Below are positions 19,303-26,783 of a stretch of DNA of 64,000 bases, one piece after another. Under the pieces are notes generated by a model. The model worked only from the letters and a program-made list of their open reading frames with translations, had not been told where the DNA came from and did not search any database. The stretch spans positions 124,001-188,000 of the forward strand of contig PBQA01000027.1 in the NCBI GenBank assembly GCA_002724925.1, read 5' to 3'. How positions within the stretch are numbered: position 1 is the stretch's first letter; every line of letters begins with the position of its first letter. Position numbers and translations under genes: made by a program. The stretch comes from Oceanospirillaceae bacterium (GTDB taxonomy: Bacteria; Pseudomonadota; Gammaproteobacteria; Pseudomonadales; Oceanobacteraceae).

Positions 19303-19356
19303 ATAACAATGCGTTATAAATGACTCACTGACGTTCACAGTTAAACGCCGGGTTAT
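19303..19356 (-). other. attC-like palindromic element C
   Basis: On the minus strand it starts ATAACCCGGCGTTTAAC and ends TATAACGCATTGTTAT. GGCGTT pairs with AACGC(A), and ATAAC with GTTAT. The terminal AACGCATTGTTA closely resembles the 3' simple site of known attC sites (such as AACGAATTGTTAG of the aadA family). It lies 2 nt after the stop of the 63-residue gene. Confidence 0.6.
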
Positions 19357-19358
19357 TG

Positions 19359-19550
19359 CTACTCGAGGCCAACTCTGGCGAAGTTGCGTAGCTCGACCCA
19401 GTCGCACTCGTCAAACTTGAATATATCAACGCCATCAGCTGGATAGCCGGTTTGGTTGATATAACGCTCCTTCGCCTCTTCTTCTGTTGTTGCTGCTCCA
19501 GAATATATTTTAGTGCCGCCTTCGCCTTCGATTCTAATAAGTTCTGCCAT
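19359..19550 (-). CDS. Hypothetical protein in cassette-like array (63 aa)
   Basis: A 63-residue protein starting MAELIRIEGEGGTKIYSGAA. No family is recognised; the sequence suggests a small alpha/beta fold. The start ATG 19550 is preceded by GGGAGGG, identical in context to the neighbouring cassette. It lies between attC-like elements C and D. Confidence 0.7.
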   Translation of the reverse strand: MAELIRIEGEGGTKIYSGAATTEEEAKERYINQTGYPADGVDIFKFDECDWVELRNFARVGLE

Positions 19551-19569
19551 TTCGTTGCCCTCCCGAGCA

Positions 19570-19628
19570 ATAACAAACATTTAAATGGTGGACGTCGCCA
19601 AGGCTCCGCCCATTAAAACTAGGGTTAT
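19570..19628 (-). other. attC-like palindromic element D
   Basis: Bounded by ATAACCC and TTTGTTAT on the minus strand, with internal arms TTTTAATGG and CCATTTAAA. The stop codon TAA of the methyltransferase gene lies inside the opening ATAAC, an arrangement repeated at elements E and H. Confidence 0.55.
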
Positions 19629-20365
19629 GCCGTCAATCTCGCTTTGGCGGTTTCATAAATCACCGGGTCGCTCTCCATACCAATGCAGTAACGCCCGATC
19701 TCTGCGGCAGCTACAAGCGTTGAAGCTGCCCCTGTTGTGTTATCAAGCACTGTCTGCCCCTCGCTGGTGTACGTTCTTATCAGGTGCTGAAGCAGGTCTA
19801 CCGGCTTCTGGTTAGGGTGCAGCCTGTCTTGGTTAGATACCGGCGCATACTTCAAAACACTGCGCGGGTGCCTATCTGTGTTGCCACCCCCCGTCTTCTG
19901 CTGATCTGCACCGCCGTAGCATTCGCCACTGTGACGGGTGTAATACGCATTAACAGGCTTGTGCCCTTCGGTTTTCTGTGGGTGGTATTCCGGCAGCTTC
20001 CGGTAGAACACGCAGATATTTTCATGGGCCTGCAGGGGCATCCGGTTAGCATTAAGGTGTCCGGTGGCACGGGTCTTTTCCCAGATCCAGCCATAGCGAT
20101 ACATGGGTAAATTACTGCAGGCCAGCACCTTGTCGAACGGTGGCTTTGCAAAGAGCACTATCGCCGCGTTTGGCTTAGCTACGCGCTTGTACTCTTTCCA
20201 TAGCCGGTCCATATCAATCACCGTGTCCCACTTCTGGCGAGTAGTCCCGAAGGGTAAGTCGGCCAGCACCATGTCTATGCTTCCGTCCGGTATTTCCGGC
20301 ATCAAATCCAAGCAATCACCAAAGTGCAGTGTCGGCATAACAACATGCTGTTTTGGACTTTCCAT
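19625..20365 (-). CDS. Phage DNA methyltransferase (N6-adenine/N4-cytosine, beta class)
   Basis: A 246-residue site-specific DNA methyltransferase. Catalytic motif IV appears as ADLPFG (about residues 33-38, a DPPY/DLPYG variant) before the SAM-binding motif I near the C-terminus (VLDNTTGAASTLVAAAEIGR), the order of the beta class. RLHPNQKPVDLLQHLIRTYT just before it is typical. No restriction partner is nearby, so it is an orphan enzyme probably protecting or marking phage DNA. ATG 20365 is chosen for its GAGGA site; ATG 20338 is an alternative. It sits between int and the cassette-like genes and is itself followed by an attC-like element. Confidence 0.88.
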   Translation of the reverse strand: MESPKQHVVMPTLHFGDCLDLMPEIPDGSIDMVLADLPFGTTRQKWDTVIDMDRLWKEYKRVAKPNAAIVLFAKPPFDKVLACSNLPMYRYGWIWEKTRATGHLNANRMPLQAHENICVFYRKLPEYHPQKTEGHKPVNAYYTRHSGECYGGADQQKTGGGNTDRHPRSVLKYAPVSNQDRLHPNQKPVDLLQHLIRTYTSEGQTVLDNTTGAASTLVAAAEIGRYCIGMESDPVIYETAKARLTA

Positions 20366-20409
20366 TCGCTCGTTCCTCGCTTTTTCCAAGCCACAAAGCA
20401 ATAGGGTTA
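20337..20409 (-). other. Weak attC-like element between int and methyltransferase
   Basis: On the minus strand GTAACCC overlaps the int stop codon, and the segment ends in TTGTTAT. Arms TTGCTTTGTGG and CCAAAACAGCATG can pair only with bulges. It would overlap the start of the methyltransferase gene, so this is a marginal member of the series. Confidence 0.25.
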
Positions 20410-21534
20410 CTTAAACACCGACGCCAGGCTGAGTTCAGCTTTAACGTCGATCCACTTTTCTTCATGCTCGCTCTGATAGTATTCGGTCATCTTCTCATCA
20501 GAGTGAGCCATCAGGTGCTGAACGTAATCACGCTCATATCCCGCTTGCTCATACAGCCATGACCCCAGCGCGCGGACTTCGTGGATACCGCCGCGTTCCT
20601 CTTTGGGTATGCTGCTAAACTCCGGCAGGCTGTCGCGGATAAGCCGGAACTGCTTGGTGAACTCATTAGGCGCAATCTGCGTCCAGTGATCGGTGTCTTT
20701 GTTCTCTTTCACTCGCTGCGGTCGACGGTGCACGATATAGGGACTGGCCAGGCCGTCGCGGGAGCGAGAGACGATACTCTCAATCTCTGGCGTTACTTTG
20801 ATTCTGAGGCGTGCGTGTTCGTGGCTCTCGACTTTCTGACGGACAACGTACAGGTAACCGTCTTTGATAGCGTCGTAACGCATTCTGATCAGCTCAGAAC
20901 GACCCTGCAGCGTAATCAGGGCCAGCTCCATTGCGATTTTCATCCACTCTGGGGCTGCGGCGTGAATGGCAAGGTACTGCTCGACCGTCATGCGCTTGCG
21001 GGCTTTCTTCTTTTTCTTCCGGTTAGGGTAGGTGCCTTCAGCTGGATTGTCGTTGCCGTTGCGTAGACCCTTGTTCTCAGCGTAGCGGAATAGCTCGATC
21101 AGAGTACCGCGGTGCTTAACGTATGGATCTGACTCAAAGTTATCGTCCAGCCACTGCGCACAGTCTTTCGTGGTCATTTCTGTGATAACGCGGTCGCCCA
21201 GGTCGGCCACTATCCGGTTCAGGCGGTAGCCCATAATCTTGAGGGTGGATACCTTCAGGCCCATTTCTGGCAATCGGTCGTCGCGGAACCGCTCAACCAG
21301 TGCGGCCATGCTGATACCAACAGTGCCCATGATTTTATCGACAACGCAGGCATCATCTTGCAGGAGCTTGGCGTTCAGAATCCGGGCGGCCGCATTGGCC
21401 TCCGTCTTGTTCTTGCCAAGCGGGTGCATCACCCCGGTAATAGGGTGCTTGTAGCGATAGTAAGTGTGCCCGCCGGACTTGTTCGGGTACACATTCGCTT
21501 CCAGACCTGTATGCTTGCGCGCTCTTGGTGCCAT
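20407..21534 (-). CDS. int: Lambda-type phage integrase (tyrosine recombinase)
   Basis: A 375-residue tyrosine recombinase that would insert and excise the prophage at tRNA-Val. The N-terminal arm-binding domain contains YYRYKHPITGVMHPLG, a core-binding domain follows, and the catalytic domain carries the first Arg in LQGRSELIRMRYD (about residue 210), then HEVRALGSWLY and the nucleophile region HLMAHSDEKMTEYYQ near the C-terminus. It is transcribed towards the tRNA, 6 nt downstream of xis. The basic tract NRKKKKKARKR (about 175) is likely DNA-contacting. Length and architecture match lambda/HK022-type integrases. Confidence 0.95.
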   Translation of the reverse strand: MAPRARKHTGLEANVYPNKSGGHTYYRYKHPITGVMHPLGKNKTEANAAARILNAKLLQDDACVVDKIMGTVGISMAALVERFRDDRLPEMGLKVSTLKIMGYRLNRIVADLGDRVITEMTTKDCAQWLDDNFESDPYVKHRGTLIELFRYAENKGLRNGNDNPAEGTYPNRKKKKKARKRMTVEQYLAIHAAAPEWMKIAMELALITLQGRSELIRMRYDAIKDGYLYVVRQKVESHEHARLRIKVTPEIESIVSRSRDGLASPYIVHRRPQRVKENKDTDHWTQIAPNEFTKQFRLIRDSLPEFSSIPKEERGGIHEVRALGSWLYEQAGYERDYVQHLMAHSDEKMTEYYQSEHEEKWIDVKAELSLASVFK

Positions 21535-21537
21535 GAA

Positions 21538-21744
21538 TTAAGACGCCATCAGGATGCTGTCGACCAGTTCATTGCCGGTAGTTTTATCGAACTGCTCTGC
21601 ATCGACAAACCATTTCCGGCCTACTTTTCGGGCTCCAGCCAAGTGCCCATTCTGGCACCAGTGTTGCGCGGTTCGCATAGGTACGTCGTCGCCGAACTTG
21701 TCTTCCACGAATTTTTTCAGCGGCGTTAACTTATTCTTTGCCAT
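21538..21744 (-). CDS. xis: Excisionase (Xis-like)
   Basis: A 68-residue protein with a winged-helix excisionase signature (VPMRTAQHWCQNGHLAGARK then VGRKWFVD), immediately upstream of int on the same strand. It should bind near the att site and direct the integrase towards excision. The start has GGGAGA 6 nt upstream. The frame is open upstream without a usable start as far as the stop of the 75-residue gene before it, so that gene and xis lie in the same frame separated only by element E. Confidence 0.85.
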   Translation of the reverse strand: MAKNKLTPLKKFVEDKFGDDVPMRTAQHWCQNGHLAGARKVGRKWFVDAEQFDKTTGNELVDSILMAS

Positions 21745-21802
21745 ATCAATCTCCCAGCGCCTGACGCGCCTGCTTATTGCTTCCTGCAGTTCGTTTAATT
21801 CA

Positions 21803-21853
21803 ATAACACACGGATCAGTGCGACTCGTGCCTCGCGCCTGATTCCGGCGTTAT
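21803..21853 (-). other. attC-like palindromic element E
   Basis: Nearly the same ends as element A: ATAACGCCGGAATCA at the start and CTGATCCGTGTGTTAT at the end on the minus strand. GG(A)ATCAG pairs with CTGATCC with one extrahelical A, a feature of attC sites. The stop codon of the 75-residue gene overlaps the opening ATAAC. Confidence 0.55.
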
Positions 21854-22077
21854 GTTGCTTTAGTTATCTCAACGCGCACAATCCACGCGCTACCTACCGT
21901 CTGTTCTTCAACCCATTTCCAAATATCTGCAATCGTTTCACCGTCTTTGCAAATATGCGTAACGGTGTCTGTCGCTGGGCCATCAATCGGTATTCCCCGA
22001 GTAAGTACACAACATAACAACTCGGTTAAATTCGCACCTTCGGTGCCGGACTCTTCATTACGCTTCGCTTCATTCAT
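21850..22077 (-). CDS. Hypothetical protein upstream of xis (75 aa)
   Basis: A 75-residue protein starting MNEAKRNEESGTEGANLTEL. It has a helical, acidic N-terminus and ends VRVEITKAT. No family is recognised. AGAGGT precedes ATG 22077; a GTG one codon earlier is the alternative. Its stop overlaps attC-like element E. Confidence 0.6.
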   Translation of the reverse strand: MNEAKRNEESGTEGANLTELLCCVLTRGIPIDGPATDTVTHICKDGETIADIWKWVEEQTVGSAWIVRVEITKAT

Positions 22078-22094
22078 CACCGTTTACCTCTTGG

Positions 22095-22229
22095 TTATGT
22101 ATACCTGTGCTTTTCTTGCTCAAAATACTCTTTTATTCCAACAGGTTTTGCCGATAGCGGAAGCGAATCTCTATATTCAACATAATCAAAATAGAGCCGC
22201 CTCAACTGATCTTGGTTTAGCTTGTCCAA
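22095..22229 (-). CDS. Possible small protein (44 aa, TTG start)
   Basis: A 44-codon frame starting TTG with a strong GGGAGG 6 nt upstream and ending HRYT. The sequence is rich in charged and aromatic residues (for example RRLYFDYVEYRDSLPL) and looks protein-like. It directly follows attC-like element F, giving the pattern element, ribosome site, gene. Its stop is again within an ATAACC string, but no clear palindrome follows. Unknown function. Confidence 0.5.
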   Translation of the reverse strand: MDKLNQDQLRRLYFDYVEYRDSLPLSAKPVGIKEYFEQEKHRYT

Positions 22230-22248
22230 GGTTGCCTCCCATGTACAC

Positions 22249-22293
22249 ATAACAATTTGCTCAAGTTCGTGCTTCGCACGGGACGCGGGTTAT
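22249..22293 (-). other. attC-like palindromic element F
   Basis: On the minus strand it starts ATAACCCGCGTCC, contains the perfect hairpin CGTGC-GAA-GCACG, and ends CTTGAGCAAATTGTTAT. That ending is the best match in the window to the classical attC 3' simple site (CTTGA.CGAATTGTTA). It begins 17 nt after the stop of the preceding 106-residue gene. Confidence 0.6.
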
Positions 22294-22310
22294 AAATGTT
22301 TCTGCCTGCT

Positions 22311-22631
22311 TCATTGTTGTTCCCTAGCGGCCTCTTGAGCTTTCTTCCAAACCGTGAAGAACTCGTTAAAAACAGACTCCGGTTCGTCTTCATAGCACCA
22401 GCCCACCAACTCCTCGCCATTGAGGGATATTTCTATCAGTCCGTAGTCAGGTGTAGCCTTCCAGCTCAATGTATTGCCGTAATTATCTTTTTCTGAGCCT
22501 TGGTTGTTCTCTTCAGTGATGCGGTCATGGCAGCTGTCGCAAACCATTGTGTTAAAGTCGTTTGGGTGCGCTAGCATTTCTCCATATTCAACTGTCTCGC
22601 CACAGTCAGGGCAGGGGGTTGGCATATCCAT
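22311..22631 (-). CDS. Hypothetical phage protein with zinc-finger-like N-terminus
   Basis: A 106-residue protein. The first 35 residues contain CPDC and CDSCHD, which could bind one zinc ion; the rest is acidic with an aromatic core (LVGWCYEDEPESVFNEFF). The start ATG 22631 has AAGGAGA 5 nt upstream, better than the open frame to 22661. Unknown function. It is followed by attC-like element F. Confidence 0.65.
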   Translation of the reverse strand: MDMPTPCPDCGETVEYGEMLAHPNDFNTMVCDSCHDRITEENNQGSEKDNYGNTLSWKATPDYGLIEISLNGEELVGWCYEDEPESVFNEFFTVWKKAQEAAREQQ

Positions 22632-22683
22632 GGTGTCTCCTTGCCACATAACAGCGGCCATTCGGTTGAAAAGAAGGTGTTCG

Positions 22684-23016
22684 TCAGCTTTTCAGCAGCC
22701 TCAATTCATCATCAGTGAGCCCGGCATCTTTTGCCTTTTTGAGTGCAGCCCTTCGAGCGTCGATACGAGCTTGAGCAGCCACGTCTTCGCTACTTATTGG
22801 CTCTATTTTTCCAGGCACCAGCCAGCAATTATTTACTTTAACCGCGACTGCTTCTCGCACCGGACAGTCACTACCTTGCACATAGCCTTTCTTGCCAAGT
22901 CTCATAGCAGTGGCCTCAGATTCGCATACCGCCTTAGGGATCTGTCGCCCTCTGCCTTCTGTGCAGTCGGTATTGGTCCAAGCGACCCAAACCGTTTTTG
23001 TTTCCTGTATTTCCAT
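22684..23016 (-). CDS. Hypothetical phage protein (110 aa)
   Basis: A 110-residue protein starting MEIQETKTVWVAWTNTDCTE, with a helical, Ala/Lys-rich C-terminus (ARIDARRAALKKAKDAGLTD). No family is recognised. AGAGGT lies 5 nt before ATG. It is the last gene of the minus-strand early region before the integration cluster. The 50 nt after it contain GTTATG but no matching left arm. Confidence 0.65.
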   Translation of the reverse strand: MEIQETKTVWVAWTNTDCTEGRGRQIPKAVCESEATAMRLGKKGYVQGSDCPVREAVAVKVNNCWLVPGKIEPISSEDVAAQARIDARRAALKKAKDAGLTDDELRLLKS

Positions 23017-23034
23017 CGTTACCTCTATGCCGGT

Positions 23035-24153
23035 TTAAGCGGCGTTGCCAGTGGACTCTTCTGCTTCATCAACAAACTCATACCAGATTTTCTTTTCCGG
23101 TCCGCAGTGCTTGGTCGTCATATAGGCATCCTGAAAACTGTACTGGCCAGCTTCTGATTGACAGCCATATCCAGCGCCTTTGGGGCGCCAGTAATAACCC
23201 CACTGGGCAGAATAAATACGGCACATTGGGTTACCCATTGACTCCAATAGGGAAGGGTTATCTTTAATCGCCTTCAGGCTCAACAAGCCTTTTTCCAGTA
23301 AGTGTGGCTGCCATGGGATCATTCTTTCAGCTACTGATCGGGGAATGATGGCGTCTGACAAAGCGGCTTGCGCTCCCGCTTCGGTAAGCAGGTAGTAGCG
23401 GCTAGTGCTTACGCTCTCAAGAATCCGCCCTCGTTTCATCAGCCCAAGACTTACAAGGCGCTCGCAGTCTTCGTTACCGTCCGTCGTGCAGTAGTAATCA
23501 CGCCAGCCAGGCTCTCGGTCATTGTTGCCGTTGGCGTGACCAATGATATGGCGCTGTTCGCTTGTCAGTAGCTCCAGAATAGGAGCGGGTGGTACAAGTA
23601 CCTTGTCCCGCTCTTTAAAGCGATGAAATTTGAAAGAGAAAATTTCAGCAAAGCTGGATAGGTAGCAAGCCTCATGCAGCTCAGAAAATAGTGAGGCTTT
23701 GGCCTGAGACAGCGTCTCGCCGTAGACAATATCGCCTGTTGGATCTGAGGGGTAGTCGCAATCCGGGTCTACCCAGGACCAAGCCTTTTGCATGATTTGG
23801 AATGGTCGCACCAGCTTGCGCTTTGATTTACCTAGCTCATCCAGCCAGAGAGCAACGCCGTCTAGAATAGGGCGGGTGTTGCTTTTATCTGCCCAACCGG
23901 CGAAGCCAATAAACCCGTCACGGTTGAATGAAAACGCCTCGCGGCTTTCCCATTGTTCGGTACTGCATGTGCAGTAACGCGGGTCGGTACCAACCTTGTT
24001 CATGCGATAGGTGCCGTTATAGTTTCCACTGGCACGCATGCAGGCATCAATATGCTTATGCAAGCTCTTGAGCTGACGAGTGGTCACGGTGATGGTGTTG
24101 ATTCCGGCAGCGGCGATCAGCTCGCGTGCGTGGTCGGTGCTTTCAATCTGCAT
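23035..24153 (-). CDS. Hypothetical phage protein (372 aa)
   Basis: A 372-residue soluble protein, not recognised. It has scattered Cys residues (YCTCSTEQWE near 79) and a C-terminal YYWRPKGAGYGCQ segment. It overlaps the next gene upstream by 11 nt, so it is coupled to the early left operon. Nothing suggests an enzyme motif that I can name. Confidence 0.7.
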   Translation of the reverse strand: MQIESTDHARELIAAAGINTITVTTRQLKSLHKHIDACMRASGNYNGTYRMNKVGTDPRYCTCSTEQWESREAFSFNRDGFIGFAGWADKSNTRPILDGVALWLDELGKSKRKLVRPFQIMQKAWSWVDPDCDYPSDPTGDIVYGETLSQAKASLFSELHEACYLSSFAEIFSFKFHRFKERDKVLVPPAPILELLTSEQRHIIGHANGNNDREPGWRDYYCTTDGNEDCERLVSLGLMKRGRILESVSTSRYYLLTEAGAQAALSDAIIPRSVAERMIPWQPHLLEKGLLSLKAIKDNPSLLESMGNPMCRIYSAQWGYYWRPKGAGYGCQSEAGQYSFQDAYMTTKHCGPEKKIWYEFVDEAEESTGNAA

Positions 24154-25000
24154 TGGTAACTTCCTGCATACCTTGATTCTTTAACCAGTCGCGAAGCTCG
24201 ATCATTTCCGGAGTGCGGAATAAGCTGGTCACATAGACAAAGGGCTTTCTCAGGTTATGGCCATTCATCCGAATGTGGTCTTTGGCACCTTCTTCGGTAA
24301 ATGCCGCTGTTACGAACTTGTCTACAAGCTTGATCGCATTTCGCTGGTAGTTTTTATCAACATCACGACAAGCCTGATAAAGGGCTTCCAGTCGATGCCA
24401 CTTGTCACTATCAGGATCAATCAAGGTGTATTCGTCACGGACGTCAGCCCAATCAATGCGGTCGTGACCATAGCCTTCCTCGGTTACCACATAGTCTTTT
24501 TCGAAGACACAGAACAGCGGATCGGCGGTAATGCGATTATCCTGGGTGCGCAGTCGCTCCCCCATATCTCGGATAAAATCTGGAATAGCCTCGGCTTGCC
24601 ACTGGGCCTTGAGTGCATCAATAGACTGATCGCGCGGCTCTGATAAAGGCAAAAGCCATTCTTCGAACCGTCCACCCTCTGTCAGTTCGGACCATGGCGC
24701 CACGTCGCCATTTAAGTGAAGTCCGGCAACGCCTGTGCTGTGCTCCATTAAAGTGGCGAAGGACTCAGTCAAGCGCTCACACTTAGCCGCGATCAGCTCG
24801 ATTTCATTTGTCAGTTGCTCATTGGCCGCTCGCTGCGCTTCAATCTCGGCCGTGCCGACCATGGCAAGCTGTGATTCAAGCTCTGTTAATTTGCTTCTCA
24901 GGGTCGAAATGATCGCTTCCTGACTCTGAGTAATTCTGAACAGCGCTTTAGCCTGAGTAAGCAGGCCAGCGTAGTGGTTGTCTGGAGTAAATTCAGTCAT
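24143..25000 (-). CDS. Hypothetical coiled-coil phage protein (285 aa)
   Basis: A 285-residue protein. Residues 20-90 form a strong coiled coil (RSKLTELESQLAMVGTAEIE), followed by a globular acidic part. No known family. It overlaps its neighbours by 8 and 11 nt in the leftward operon, and similar coiled-coil plus variable-tail proteins are frequent in early operons of lambdoid phages. Confidence 0.7.
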   Translation of the reverse strand: MTEFTPDNHYAGLLTQAKALFRITQSQEAIISTLRSKLTELESQLAMVGTAEIEAQRAANEQLTNEIELIAAKCERLTESFATLMEHSTGVAGLHLNGDVAPWSELTEGGRFEEWLLPLSEPRDQSIDALKAQWQAEAIPDFIRDMGERLRTQDNRITADPLFCVFEKDYVVTEEGYGHDRIDWADVRDEYTLIDPDSDKWHRLEALYQACRDVDKNYQRNAIKLVDKFVTAAFTEEGAKDHIRMNGHNLRKPFVYVTSLFRTPEMIELRDWLKNQGMQEVTNAD

Positions 25001-25493
25001 TACTGCGCCCCTCAGCCTTGGTTAACTCAGTTGCCAGCATCTCCATTGCGCTGCAAACGTCATAGGGATAGTCGTCGTAATCACCCAGCTCCGGAAGTAG
25101 TGACAAAACTGCAGTAATGAAGAAGTCTTTATCTTCAGGCTCGTCTCTTTTCTCGCGTAACCGCCAAGAATGAAAGCGCTCAGAGTAGTTCTGATCGTCG
25201 TGGGTGATGTGCTTCCACTGACCGTACTGACATGAAACAGTTGTACAGCCGGGCGAGGTCAGCACGTGGATATCACCCGGACATCCCGTAATGATGTCCG
25301 ACGGCTCGTCTTTTTTTATGATGCGAGTAACAACGCCGCGCTGAGAAGGGTTGTCTACTCTCTGGATTACGGAACCGAGAGAAATAACATTGCCGTGGGC
25401 ATCCCTTGGCGCCCTTAGGGCTTCAATTTCAGCCTTAAGGCGCTTGTTCTCTTCGCAGACCTCGCTGAACATCTTATCCTTGGCGTTCATCAT
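24993..25493 (-). CDS. Hypothetical phage protein (166 aa)
   Basis: A 166-residue protein with a short N-terminal coiled coil (EVCEENKRLKAEIEALR) followed by a beta-rich segment starting DAHGNVISLGSVIQRV, which resembles a small SH3-like fold, and an acidic tail. No family is recognised. It overlaps the gene before it by 20 nt and the one after by 8 nt. Confidence 0.65.
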   Translation of the reverse strand: MMNAKDKMFSEVCEENKRLKAEIEALRAPRDAHGNVISLGSVIQRVDNPSQRGVVTRIIKKDEPSDIITGCPGDIHVLTSPGCTTVSCQYGQWKHITHDDQNYSERFHSWRLREKRDEPEDKDFFITAVLSLLPELGDYDDYPYDVCSAMEMLATELTKAEGRSND

Positions 25494-25713
25494 CCACCCC
25501 CAGATCTAAACGGGAAACGCTTTCAAGCTGCGTGGCAAGTCGGTGCGCCAGGCAATAAATACCAAGGCTCACCGCGAACCACATCCCAAGAACCACAATC
25601 AAAATCAGCATCGAAAGTGCAGCGAAAGCCAGGCCGTTAGTGCCCATGAAAAAAGCCACAGCCAGTATCAGTAGGGAGCCCATGGCTCCTATGAAGTTTG
25701 GAGTGAGAGTCAT
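25474..25713 (-). CDS. Small two-helix membrane protein
   Basis: A 79-residue protein with two hydrophobic helices (about 10-24 and 29-53) and a polar C-terminus, probably an inner-membrane protein. ATG 25713 forms an ATGA overlap with the preceding stop and has GGAG upstream; ATG 25725 is possible. Function unknown. Confidence 0.6.
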   Translation of the reverse strand: MTLTPNFIGAMGSLLILAVAFFMGTNGLAFAALSMLILIVVLGMWFAVSLGIYCLAHRLATQLESVSRLDLGVDDERQG

Positions 25714-25940
25714 TTGGTTCTCCATGCGGTGAGAATTCTTGCGTTAAACAGACGGCGCACTATGTATGAGCGGACAACGCTTAAAACCGTGAAGAGAAAG
25801 ATCACAGAGAAATGCTGACTATGATCGTACTCAATATCCGAAAGTGCGGCGATTGGTGGCCAGGCCAAGTACGAGACTACGAACCCAATAAGGACGCTCA
25901 GAATAGATTCAATAGCCGACTCAAACTTACTTTGCTTCAT
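25710..25940 (-). CDS. DUF7220-like phage membrane protein
   Basis: A 76-residue protein beginning MKQSKFESAIESILSVLIGF, the signature start of a phage family (DUF7220-like, MKQSR...E...N...G) with two membrane helices (about 13-32 and 42-58). It is found widely in proteobacterial phages with no proven role. The frame is open to 26036, but the family start is at 25940. It overlaps the two-helix gene by 4 nt. Confidence 0.7.
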   Translation of the reverse strand: MKQSKFESAIESILSVLIGFVVSYLAWPPIAALSDIEYDHSQHFSVIFLFTVLSVVRSYIVRRLFNARILTAWRTK

Positions 25941-25947
25941 ATGCGCC

Positions 25948-26502
25948 TCAGTAAGCCTTCCCGTTTTTCTTGGCGCGGTTAGAGCGCTTGTGGTCTGAAC
26001 GATTGGCGTTAAATTCCAGCTTCTCCTCAATAGCACCAGTCAGGTCGTAGCCTTCGATATCGGCAATTTTCAGCAGTGTACTTACAGCCATGGAGTACAT
26101 TACTGCGATTGAGCAATGGTTATCCCGGTTCAGAATGATCTCTTTCGCAAGGTCGCAAACAGTTATTGTTGCAACAAGGTGTCGAGCTCCGGCGTTGTCC
26201 ATCTTGGCAAGGTGGAGGCTGGCAGGAATAGCGGCCTCGTAATGCCACTTGTAACGACCTGCTAAGTCAACCAGGCGGATTACAGTATCTGCAATCTCAA
26301 CTTCTGCCATAACGCGGTGAGGCAGCTTGTCGTCCATCAGGCTCTTTCGGTCGCCTTCTGTTGCCTCAGCAATCTCAGTGTTGACCAGTTGCAGGGTCTG
26401 GAAAATGCAGCGGTCAGGGTTATCCCACCAACCAACACGCTTGTTTTGTTCGTAGACCCGTACCGCCAATTCATTAATGTACTGTTCGGTTGAAACTTTC
26501 AT
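25948..26502 (-). CDS. MazG-like nucleotide pyrophosphohydrolase
   Basis: A 184-residue all-alpha NTP pyrophosphohydrolase-like protein. The metal-binding pattern is visible as TEIAEA (about residues 43-48) and EVEIADTVIRLVDLAG (about 66-81), and the C-terminal KLEFNANRSDHK followed by basic residues is typical of phage MazG-like enzymes. Such enzymes cleave dNTPs or alarmone-like nucleotides; the substrate is not evident. ATG 26502 forms an ATGA overlap with the preceding gene. Confidence 0.75.
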   Translation of the reverse strand: MKVSTEQYINELAVRVYEQNKRVGWWDNPDRCIFQTLQLVNTEIAEATEGDRKSLMDDKLPHRVMAEVEIADTVIRLVDLAGRYKWHYEAAIPASLHLAKMDNAGARHLVATITVCDLAKEIILNRDNHCSIAVMYSMAVSTLLKIADIEGYDLTGAIEEKLEFNANRSDHKRSNRAKKNGKAY

Positions 26503-26783
26503 TTGCTCACCACCTTGCACCCTGTGTGCTTTCCGTCTGCGCTCATGCGCGGTGTTAATACGCCTGTGTGCGATTCCAGATACTGACAGCCGGTGCCGTA
26601 GTCGGTACGCAGAACCATATTGCTGCGCTTATGTCCGTCTGTGTCATCCTTGTCGGAGGTGAACCAGCCGATAGCAGCAATCGACAAATATCCGACAAAC
26701 AGCATCCACGCGATGTGGTTCACCACTTTTTTACCGGCGTTGGCAACGGCCATTTCGATGATTCGCTGAGGGCTCTGGCTCAT
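26499..26783 (-). CDS. Single-pass membrane protein, DUF6440-like tail
   Basis: A 94-residue protein with one membrane helix (about 22-41) and a C-terminal region containing VLRTDYGTGCQYLES and ADGKHTGC, similar in style to the DUF6440 domain of phage proteins. Function unknown. ATGA overlaps on both sides show translational coupling. Confidence 0.6.
   Translation of the reverse strand: MSQSPQRIIEMAVANAGKKVVNHIAWMLFVGYLSIAAIGWFTSDKDDTDGHKRSNMVLRTDYGTGCQYLESHTGVLTPRMSADGKHTGCKVVSK

Noticed and set aside
19625-20365. Restriction-modification system
   Set aside because: Only a methyltransferase is present; neighbouring genes are too small for a restriction enzyme and show no nuclease motif.
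22014-22098. 85-nt ATAAC...GTTAT pair over the start of the 75-residue gene
   Set aside because: The arms pair poorly and the element would overlap the gene start; likely chance.
22640-22684. Another attC-like element between the 110- and 106-residue genes
   Set aside because: GTTATG is present at one end, but no ATAAC partner or clear inverted arms are found.
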